Translations under genes and position numbers: made by a program | Notes under the pieces: model-generated | The model's input: the letters and a program-made list of their open reading frames with translations, nothing else | What the model was told of the DNA's origin: nothing | Databases searched by the model: none | Shown here: positions 16,007-22,731 of the stretch, piece after piece | Position numbering within the stretch: position 1 is the first letter of the stretch | Layout of the letters: every line of letters begins with the position of its first letter | DNA from: JAFGPJ01 sp964439135 | GTDB taxonomy: Bacteria > Planctomycetota > Phycisphaerae > Sedimentisphaerales > Anaerobacaceae | Assembly (NCBI GenBank): GCA_964439135.1 | Contig: CAYTNN010000022.1 | Coordinates: 1 to 32,013, forward strand | Length of the DNA stretch: 32,013 bases | Direction: 5' to 3'

Positions 16007-17494
16007 ATGAGCGGCATTTTCGGAATAGTCTCTAAGGGAAATTGTGTCGAAACCCTCTTCTACGGCACAGATTACCATTCACACCTCGGAACGGAATTCG
16101 GCGGCATGGCAGTCCTCGGAGATGAATTTTCACGCCAGATCCGTGATATAAGCCAGAGCCAGTTCAAGGCGAAACTTTACGACGGCTATCAATATATGAA
16201 AGGCAACAAGGGGATCGGCGTTATCAGCGATCTGGATGAACAGCCTATTTATCTAAACTCGAAATTCGGACCATTCAGCATAGCAACGAACGGAATCATC
16301 GAAAACGCGGAAAAATTGGCCGATCAGCTATTACAGAAAGGAATATCTTTCAGCGAGGTAAGTAAGAGAACCGTCAATGCCACAGAGCTGGTAGCAAAAC
16401 TGATCAGCCAGGGCAACAGCATAATAGACGGTATAGAAAAGATGTTTAATGCCATAGAAGGCTCCTGCTCACTCCTGCTGCTCAATAAAGACGGAGTATA
16501 TGCGGCAAGAGACAGATGCGGATACACACCGCTCGTAATCGGCAGGCGTAAGGATGCATGGGCGGTGACGAGCGAGACTACGGCTTTTCCAAACAACGAG
16601 TTTAATATTATAAAACACCTTGATCCGGGTGAGATAATTCTGATAAATGAAGAAGGTATTATGCAAAAAAGGCAGGGCAGCCGGGATGTGGACCAGATTT
16701 GTGCGTTCCTCTGGATATACACCGGTTTTCCCGCATCGAACTATGAAGGAATAAACACGGAAATAGTCAGAGAACAATGCGGTCGCTACCTTGCAAAACA
16801 CGACAAGGATATCGACGTTGACGTGGTCTCCGGCGTACCCGACTCCGGGTGTGCCCATGGATTAGGATACGCAATGGAGTCCGGCAAGCCCTTCAGACGC
16901 CCCCTTGTTAAATATACGCCGGGATACGGCAGAAGTTATACCCCGCCTTCGCAGTCAAAACGCGACCTCATCGCAAAAATGAAGCTTATTCCAATCAAGG
17001 AAGTCATCAAGGGTAACAGCATCGTTGTCTGTGAGGATTCTATAGTGAGAGGAACGCAGCTCAAGAACTTCACTATAAAGAAACTCTGGGATTGCGGCGC
17101 CAGAGAGGTACATGTAAGGCCGGCCTGTCCGCCGCTGATGTTTCCATGCAGGTTCAACCTTTCCACACGCTCGATCGACGAACTTGCCGCCCGTAGAGCC
17201 ATTCACGAACTCGAAGGGCATGACCTGAAGGATGTGTCGGAATATATTGACCACAAATCTGAAAAATACAAGCAAATGGTGAAGTGGATCGCCGGGGATT
17301 TGGGCGTTACAACGCTCAGGTATCAGACTGTAGATGATATGGTCAAGGCCATTGGGCGACCCAAAGAAAAGCTCTGTCTTTATTGCTGGAACGGCAAATG
17401 TCCCAAATCAGCACCTCGAAAGCCGGCTATAGATATAGTCGAGACAAAGAAGGCATCCGCTAAAAAAGCAAAAGAAAGAACAACTGCACTTTAA
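16007..17494 (+). CDS. Amidophosphoribosyltransferase (PurF)-like protein with Ser in place of the nucleophile Cys
   Basis: 495 residues. An Ntn-type glutaminase domain (1-about 230) is joined to a PRTase domain (about 250-440), the PurF order. The PRPP loop VVCEDSIVRGTQLK (about 338-351) and EVHVRPACPPLMFPC are kept; CLYCWNGKC near 456 recalls the C-terminal Cys pair of Fe-S PurF enzymes. The glutaminase end is odd: it starts MSGIFGIV, not MCGI, so the catalytic N-terminal Cys is Ser. The usual HRGQ element reads HSHLGTEFGG, and the HVRYST arginine element is missing, though TNGIIENAEKL keeps the Asn-Gly pair. PurF makes phosphoribosylamine from PRPP and glutamine; this paralogue may use free ammonia or do something else. 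The C-terminal tail is Lys/Ala-rich. AAGGAG precedes the ATG by 7 nt. Confidence 0.85.
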   Translation: MSGIFGIVSKGNCVETLFYGTDYHSHLGTEFGGMAVLGDEFSRQIRDISQSQFKAKLYDGYQYMKGNKGIGVISDLDEQPIYLNSKFGPFSIATNGIIENAEKLADQLLQKGISFSEVSKRTVNATELVAKLISQGNSIIDGIEKMFNAIEGSCSLLLLNKDGVYAARDRCGYTPLVIGRRKDAWAVTSETTAFPNNEFNIIKHLDPGEIILINEEGIMQKRQGSRDVDQICAFLWIYTGFPASNYEGINTEIVREQCGRYLAKHDKDIDVDVVSGVPDSGCAHGLGYAMESGKPFRRPLVKYTPGYGRSYTPPSQSKRDLIAKMKLIPIKEVIKGNSIVVCEDSIVRGTQLKNFTIKKLWDCGAREVHVRPACPPLMFPCRFNLSTRSIDELAARRAIHELEGHDLKDVSEYIDHKSEKYKQMVKWIAGDLGVTTLRYQTVDDMVKAIGRPKEKLCLYCWNGKCPKSAPRKPAIDIVETKKASAKKAKERTTAL

Positions 17495-17526
17495 TCCGGA
17501 TTTCAGCCGATACTCGGTGTCTGAGT

Positions 17527-18414
17527 TTATGCCGCTTTAACTTTAGCGGTTCTGTTCGTCAGGTATACACCCGAGATGACCAATACGGCCCCTGCCGCGA
17601 GCGATATGGTGATTGGCTCTCGGAGGATAAAAAAAGCGCACAAAATCGCGGATATGGGCACAAAATTAATGAACAGACCTGCTTTCGTCGGACCGATACG
17701 TTCTACGCCCTGGTAATACCAGACAAATCCGATGACAGTCCCGAAAACGCCCAGATAAGAAATACATAACCAGTCAATCGCGGATTGACTTGCGATATTC
17801 CGGGCCAATCCTTCGAAGAACGCCGGAACCGCTAAAGCGACTGCTCCGACTACGGCGGAATAAGATACCGACGCGAGTGGAGACAGGTTGTTCATAACCG
17901 CTTTGCCTATAAGCGAGTAAGCCACCCAGCTCAGGACACAGCAGAAAATGTAAAGTTCGCCCAAACCCAGGCCGCCCTCGAATATCCGGCTTAGATTTCC
18001 TTTTGATATGACTATTGCCGCTCCGAATACCGAGATGACAATTCCAAGACCTTTTACCGGGCTAATCTTCTCTTTCAGGAAAATTGCCGAGCAGATTGTA
18101 ATGAATATCGGGCATGTCGCGATTATAAGCGACGCCCGGCCGGCCTCGATTATTTTTAATCCCTTGAAGAACATGATGTTATAGATAAAAATGCCCGTAA
18201 TTCCGAGCAGGATAACAGGCATGATTTGCGACTTTTTCAGCTTAGGAAGCTTCCCTTCGATTCTCCACGTCAGCAACAACAGAAGAATTGAAGCGATAGT
18301 AAATCTAAGCAATGCAATCGAATAAGGCCCGACGTTTTGGGCAACGAGCCTGCCGGCAACGAAAGTGCCTCCCCATAATATCGCCGTCAGGAACAGCTTC
18401 AGATAAATCTTCAT
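17527..18414 (-). CDS. EamA-family (DMT superfamily) transporter
   Basis: 295 residues, about ten helices in two EamA repeats (about 5-140 and 150-285). Typical features are AILWGGTFVAGRLV in helix 1, LRFTIASILLLL, EAGRASLIIATCPIFIT, and in the second repeat LSWVAYSLIGKAVM and LGVFGTVIGFVWYYQGVERI. Members export metabolites such as amino acids or nucleotides; the substrate is unknown. The frame is open to a TTG at 18423, but GAGG lies 9 nt before the ATG at 18414 and directly against the TTG, so 18414 is the start. It converges on the PurF-like gene with a 32-bp gap. Confidence 0.88.
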   Translation of the reverse strand: MKIYLKLFLTAILWGGTFVAGRLVAQNVGPYSIALLRFTIASILLLLLTWRIEGKLPKLKKSQIMPVILLGITGIFIYNIMFFKGLKIIEAGRASLIIATCPIFITICSAIFLKEKISPVKGLGIVISVFGAAIVISKGNLSRIFEGGLGLGELYIFCCVLSWVAYSLIGKAVMNNLSPLASVSYSAVVGAVALAVPAFFEGLARNIASQSAIDWLCISYLGVFGTVIGFVWYYQGVERIGPTKAGLFINFVPISAILCAFFILREPITISLAAGAVLVISGVYLTNRTAKVKAA

Positions 18415-18504
18415 ATAAAACAACCTCGATCAATTTTTAAGCTGTGCATTTTGGCCGCTATGGCCCTGACAGTCAACAGTTTAGAAAGCTTTTGTGAAGA
18501 ATTG

Positions 18505-18633
18505 GTGCCACCTTCACCACATCCGGGCCGGGCTGGAGGCGAAACCTGTCCGCATTTGAGATCCGCCAATTTGAAGTGGAACTTCGTCCTTTACCGGCGG
18601 AGCAGTAGCATCATAACCGTCGATTACAGGAGC
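18505..18633 (-). pseudogene. Decayed second Ig-like domain after the stop of the lipoprotein gene
   Basis: Directly after the TAA of the lipoprotein gene the same frame continues as APVIDGYDATAPPVKDE, the usual opening of the bacterial Ig-like domain (PVIxxFxAxPxxI). About 40 bp on, another frame carries AGKGRSSTSNWRISNAD and then RFRLQPG, which aligns with AGQSSTLTWWVSNAD and EIRIEPG of the intact domain upstream. One stop and one frameshift (about 18585-18598) therefore separate an ancestral second domain from the gene. Confidence 0.6.
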
Positions 18634-19440
18634 TTAATTAACTTCAATCCTGCGTGTCTCTCTACTTTCTCCTGCCTTGTTTGTTGCAATTATGGTGTAC
18701 GTAGTGGTCGTAGATGGGGTAACCGTCTTTGAGCCCAGACTGCTGACGGTGCCTATACCGGGTTCTATGCGAATCTCATCCGCATTGGAGACCCACCAGG
18801 TTAAAGTTGAGCTTTGCCCGGCCTTTATCTGTGAGCGAGAAGTATCGAAACTATGGATGGACGGGTACCCGACGACTTCGACCGTGCGGGTTTCTTCGCT
18901 CTGTTCGTCTTTATTTGTTACGGTTAGCTGATTTTGAAGCTGGCTAACCTTTTTCATCTCGGCCGCCAACTGAGTTGCAAGCTCGTCGTTTCGTTCCTGG
19001 GCTTGCCGTACCTCCGCAGCAATCGCATTGCGGGACTTAGTGAGTTCGTCGATCTGACTTTGCAACTGCTCGCTTGAAGTGATAAGTTCGGCGATCCGTT
19101 TTCGCAGTTGTTCTCGCGAGCCGATAACTTCGCTGAGCTGTTTGTTCAACTGGTCGCGCGAGTCGGCAACAATGCTGAACTGTTCCTTGAGCTGGTCTCG
19201 TGTATTGGTTAGGTCATTGACCTGATTTTGTAACCGCTCGCTGGCCTGAGCAACATTGTCAATTTTGTCCTTGAGCTCGTCTCTTTCATTCTCGGTTTTT
19301 TGTAAAGCTGCTTTGAGGCTTTGAAGTTCGGCCCTGAGACGTTCTAATTCAGCTTTTTGCTTTGCTCCATTCTTACAGCCCGTCAGGGCGAGTGGTAATA
19401 CCAATGCTATTATACATGTTAGAATCAGAATCTGTTTCAT
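18634..19440 (-). CDS. Coiled-coil lipoprotein with a C-terminal Ig-like domain
   Basis: 268 residues. The start is the ATG at 19440, with AGGAG 7 nt upstream; the longer frame to 19500 has no such site. The lipoprotein signal ends in LTGC (Cys22). Residues about 30-180 are a coiled coil, including about six consecutive 14-residue units of the pattern S-R-x-Q-L-x-x-x-(I/L)-x-E-(L/V)-x-x. The last 75 residues form an Ig-like domain: IHSFDTSRSQIKAGQSSTLT, then WWVSNADEIRIEPGIG, closing with TTTTYTIIATNKAGES. Likely an envelope stalk anchored in a membrane by its lipid. A broken copy of the same Ig domain lies right after the stop, so the present protein is probably a shortened version. Confidence 0.85.
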   Translation of the reverse strand: MKQILILTCIIALVLPLALTGCKNGAKQKAELERLRAELQSLKAALQKTENERDELKDKIDNVAQASERLQNQVNDLTNTRDQLKEQFSIVADSRDQLNKQLSEVIGSREQLRKRIAELITSSEQLQSQIDELTKSRNAIAAEVRQAQERNDELATQLAAEMKKVSQLQNQLTVTNKDEQSEETRTVEVVGYPSIHSFDTSRSQIKAGQSSTLTWWVSNADEIRIEPGIGTVSSLGSKTVTPSTTTTYTIIATNKAGESRETRRIEVN

Positions 19441-19626
19441 TGTTTCGCTCCTTTTCTTTCCGGCTATAATTGTACGCCTTATTGCCCGGAAGACAATCAA
19501 CCATTTTTAAAATGCTCGTACCGCAATACGGCAGACTTACCACCGCTACTCCGTCGGGTCAAATATCAAGGTAATTGTACTTAATTGTCAGAAACCTGCC
19601 AATAATAAAGTCTTACAAAAAACTTT

Positions 19627-19643
19627 TTCAGGAATGACCTGAA
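19627..19643 (-). terminator. Possible terminator after the TIGR04076 gene
   Basis: TTCAGG (19627-19632) and CCTGAA (19638-19643) form a 6-bp perfect stem with a 5-nt loop. On the minus strand AAAAGTTTTTTG follows. It lies about 150 bp past the stop at 19796 and before the lipoprotein gene. The remainder of 19441-19795 shows nothing. Confidence 0.35.
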
Positions 19644-19795
19644 GGACATTATCAGCGGATTTAAAGAGCGATGGCGGTCAAAAAATGAGGGATTTGCTTC
19701 GGAAGGTTTATAGTCGAGGTTGGGCTAGATGGTAAAATCAAGGGGAGTTTATGACATTTTTTACCGGCAAATTGAGTTTTAAGGTTATTTTGGCT

Positions 19796-20080
19796 TCATT
19801 GTTTGGATATTTCAAAAATGACTGTGCCGCCGTTCGTGCAATCGAAGGGGTCCGGGCATTGAATATAGGCCTTGGATTTATCTTCTTTGCCGTCCAATCC
19901 CCATTGTGCGGGATCGGAAACGCGCAGGGCGTTATAATAAGGCATCAAAGCCGACAGGGCGTGCATGCAAACGGGAATGTCGCTTACAAGCTGATATCCG
20001 GCTTTGAGAGCGAAGGAATCGCCAACTTTATATGTCGGGCAATGGCCCCTGATTTCTTTTACCGTTACTACAGTTTCCAT
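19796..20080 (-). CDS. TIGR04076 family protein, function unknown
   Basis: 94 residues, full length for this small family. Signatures: VTVKEIRGHCPTYKVGD near the N-terminus, ICMHALSALMPY-type centre (here VCMHALSALMPYYNALR) and a Cys-Pro closing motif IQCPDPFDCTNGGTVIFEI. Conserved cysteines hint at metal or disulfide chemistry, but no role is established as far as I know. GGAGA lies 9 nt before the ATG at 20080. A 115-codon frame on the opposite strand over the same bases is a shadow. The gene stands alone, 350 bp upstream of the lipoprotein gene. Confidence 0.85.
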   Translation of the reverse strand: METVVTVKEIRGHCPTYKVGDSFALKAGYQLVSDIPVCMHALSALMPYYNALRVSDPAQWGLDGKEDKSKAYIQCPDPFDCTNGGTVIFEISKQ

Positions 20081-20098
20081 GTCAACTTATCTCCATAA

Positions 20099-20765
20099 TG
20101 AAAGTCTATTTGGCAACACTATACTATTATGCCGCTATCATTGCAATATTATATCGCCGTACATTAACCATCCCAGTTTGTTCTATAGTCCGGATCAGAT
20201 GCTTTGAGCAAAGCTGCAAATGGAAACTCGCAATAAAAAATATATAAAACTATATTTTTCGCACATGTAGGAAAAAAACGAGAAAATAACGCCGGAACAG
20301 CCGGGCCCGAAAGAATAATTAATTGAAAATGGCAATTATAGGACTAAGAAAATTAACTTGATTACTTTAAATGCCGGAATTTTTGCCATGAAATATTTGA
20401 AAACCTGCGTAAGTTTTGTTGATATCAGTGTAAAAAATGCTACAATTTTGGTGCAGTCCTCGGAAGTATTTGAGCACTGCAATAGGAAAAGGGTCATCCG
20501 CCTGCTTGGCAGAGTTTTTCTAATTCTTGTTTGAATATGTACTTATGATGGAGCAAGATATATCTCTGATAAAAATTCAAATTCTAAATCCAAAAAGCAA
20601 AATTGAGCGAAACTTCTGCCGGAAAGCGGCAAATCAAATTGTATATAAAGCAGGATTTTAGAAGTAGTGATTAATTGGCATAATTATGGAAAAAACGTTA
20701 CATTCATCCTCCGTTGTGGCACTTACTTATAGTTTTTTATGCGATAGTGTTAACAGGGGCCCAAT
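20099..20765. other. 667-bp AT-rich intergenic region
   Basis: No coding frame was found. An AT stem (AAAAATATA...TATATTTTT, about 20237-20260) is near the left side. A good promoter at 20419-20446 is followed by two inverted repeats, GCAGT/ACTGC around 20453-20480 and CTGC-TTG-GCAG at 20502-20512, the latter followed by AGTTTTT. The sigma-factor gene begins 320 bp past the promoter. The stretch could hold a short RNA or a long structured leader. Confidence 0.4.
20419..20446 (+). promoter_or_regulatory. Sigma-70-type promoter upstream of the ECF gene
   Basis: TTGATA (20419-20424), a 16-nt spacer and TACAAT (20441-20446). TGC just before the -10 box makes it an extended -10. The start point would be near 20453, 310 bp before the ECF sigma-factor gene, so the product is either a long leader or a separate small RNA. 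Confidence 0.5.
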
Positions 20766-22625
20766 ATGGATCAGAAGTTGGAGCAGATAGAACTGATCAG
20801 ACGGGCTCAGTGCGGCGATAGGCAGTGTCTGGGTCAGTTGGCTAAGCAGGCGAGATCACGCCTGTATACGTACGCTTACCGTCTGACTCAGAAGGATGAT
20901 TTAGCACAGGAAATTGTACAGGAAAGCTTGTTGGAGATGTGTAAGGTGATAGGCAAGTTGAAAAAAGCAGACCGGTTTTGGCCCTGGCTGTACGGCATAG
21001 CCATTAACAAGCTAAGGCATCATTATAGAACCGAGCAGACACAACGAAAAGTGGCGATTTCCAGTATGAAACGAAAAAACGCAATGCAAGACCGGCAGGA
21101 TGGGCTGGAGAATCTCGTCAGCGAAGAGCTGAAAAATATCGTCTCGACGGCGATGAAAAAGCTCAGGACCCGGCATAAAGCCGTGCTGGTAATGCGCTGC
21201 TATGACGAGATGCCCTACTCGGACATTGCCGAGTCGATGGGATGCAGCGAATTTAGTACGCGCATGCTGTTTTTACGCGCGAAAAAGTGCCTGCAGCGAG
21301 AGCTTTCGCGCAACGGCTTCGGCAAGGGCACGCTGCTGGCCGCCCTGGTGTTGTTCGGTAAGATTACAGCCCCAAGTGAGGCCGCCGCGGCACAAATATC
21401 AGTCACGGCTGCCGCGACCAAGGTCGGTTTAACGGCGGGAATCGTAGGTCTGGCGACTTCGAAAACAGCGATTATATCGCTCACCGCGGCCGGTGCTTTA
21501 ACCGCCGGTACGGTGGTTATGAAATCAGGGCCTTTCAATCATGGTGCCGAAAGCCCTCAGCCCTCACTGACCAGCACACAGTATATCGGCCAGTCGGGCC
21601 AGAGCGGCAATACCAGCCAGGAGTTCTGGTACCATTTCCCGGAAAGTCCCGCAGATCCCATGATGCTAAGGGCAAAGTCGGGTTCGGCCGGCGACAAATC
21701 GTACTGGCAGGTATTGCAGGATGACCGTGCAAATTACTACTACAATAATAATCGCCTCCAAATTAACAACTACCGCATGTGGTCCCGCGACCTTAGCGTG
21801 CAAAAGCTCCCGACGGACGATCCTGAAATGACCGAGTTTATCTGCCAGGTCGAGGGAAGCAAAAATACCATGGGGCATGTAACGCCCAGAGGCAAAGGCC
21901 TGCTGGTTGTTGCCGCTCAGGGCCAAAAAAACGATGATAATGAGCTCTGGGTCACCCGTCATTCCAACGTCCTCGAAGAAGATTACTTCCAGTCGGACTG
22001 GCCGGCCACAGCAAAAACCATTGACAACCGCGACGAAATGCATAAACGCGGCTGGACATACTTCAGAGTCGCGGGCCAGGTAAACGGACAGAACGTTTCG
22101 GGCACCGGAAGAATACCGTTTGTCAATCTGACTCGCAAACAATACGGCCCCTGGCTGAAGCTGCAGGTTGGATCTCTGAGAATATTTGACACATACAGGG
22201 AAGCTTATATAAGCAAGCAGTATTCTAACGAGGCGAAAAAATACAGGGGCGGCAGCTTCTTCAAGGGACTTTGCAGGCCCTGGATGGGACTGCATACAAT
22301 CGATACGGTTCGCCGGGATGCCGCCGAACAGCGTATTCGGTTCGAAACCAGGCATACACCGGACAGCCAGTTCGCCGAGGTGGAGCTTACCTGTGAAAAC
22401 GCCAGAATCGTATATAAGATCGATATGGAAACAGACGTAGTTGACGAAATCACCTTCTCCACCGACCAGGGCAATACAGGAAATCTGAAGTTTTCGTATC
22501 TCCAGTCTGTTGATAGAGTTGGTCAGGAATTTATACCTCCGGGCAGACCAGGGAATCCGACGGCTGCCGGGAGCAGCCCGGGTATCTTATGGCTTGTGCA
22601 GTTAATGGAGGGTACACTTAAATAG
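20766..22625 (+). CDS. ECF sigma factor with hydrophobic segment and large C-terminal extension
   Basis: 619 residues. Region 2 spans about 15-90 (CLGQLAKQARSRLYTYAYRL, then DLAQEIVQESLLEM and FWPWLYGIAINKLRHHYR), and region 4 about 125-180 (LRTRHKAVLVMRCYDEMPYS, then IAESMGCSEFSTRMLFLRAK). Residues about 190-255 are Ala/Gly/Thr-rich and hydrophobic, enough for one or two membrane passes. The last 350 residues are a beta-rich domain of no recognised family (KKYRGGSFFKGLCRPWMGLH; VYKIDMETDVVDEITFS). Planctomycetota are known for ECF factors with fused C-terminal domains; membrane tethering with an outside sensor domain is inferred, which would make it a one-protein signalling device with no separate anti-sigma gene visible. 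AGGGG lies 6 nt before the ATG. The beta-helix gene follows after 106 bp. Confidence 0.85.
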   Translation: MDQKLEQIELIRRAQCGDRQCLGQLAKQARSRLYTYAYRLTQKDDLAQEIVQESLLEMCKVIGKLKKADRFWPWLYGIAINKLRHHYRTEQTQRKVAISSMKRKNAMQDRQDGLENLVSEELKNIVSTAMKKLRTRHKAVLVMRCYDEMPYSDIAESMGCSEFSTRMLFLRAKKCLQRELSRNGFGKGTLLAALVLFGKITAPSEAAAAQISVTAAATKVGLTAGIVGLATSKTAIISLTAAGALTAGTVVMKSGPFNHGAESPQPSLTSTQYIGQSGQSGNTSQEFWYHFPESPADPMMLRAKSGSAGDKSYWQVLQDDRANYYYNNNRLQINNYRMWSRDLSVQKLPTDDPEMTEFICQVEGSKNTMGHVTPRGKGLLVVAAQGQKNDDNELWVTRHSNVLEEDYFQSDWPATAKTIDNRDEMHKRGWTYFRVAGQVNGQNVSGTGRIPFVNLTRKQYGPWLKLQVGSLRIFDTYREAYISKQYSNEAKKYRGGSFFKGLCRPWMGLHTIDTVRRDAAEQRIRFETRHTPDSQFAEVELTCENARIVYKIDMETDVVDEITFSTDQGNTGNLKFSYLQSVDRVGQEFIPPGRPGNPTAAGSSPGILWLVQLMEGTLK

Positions 22626-22731
22626 AACATTGGGATTATAGCCTTCGCCGAGGATTGGGGCCAGTAGCATTAAATTTAAGAAACAACAGTAGTTAAGAAT
22701 ATTTGCTGGGAATCTAAAAGGAACGAAATTA

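Noticed and set aside
18451..18732. 93-codon plus-strand frame
   Set aside because: It overlaps the lipoprotein gene end and the decayed Ig-like domain on the other strand, which explain the sequence better.
19751..20098. 115-codon plus-strand frame
   Set aside because: It is antisense to a full-length TIGR04076 protein with a good ribosome-binding site.
21666..22355. 229-codon minus-strand frame
   Set aside because: Antisense to the continuous ECF sigma-factor gene; no recognisable protein features.
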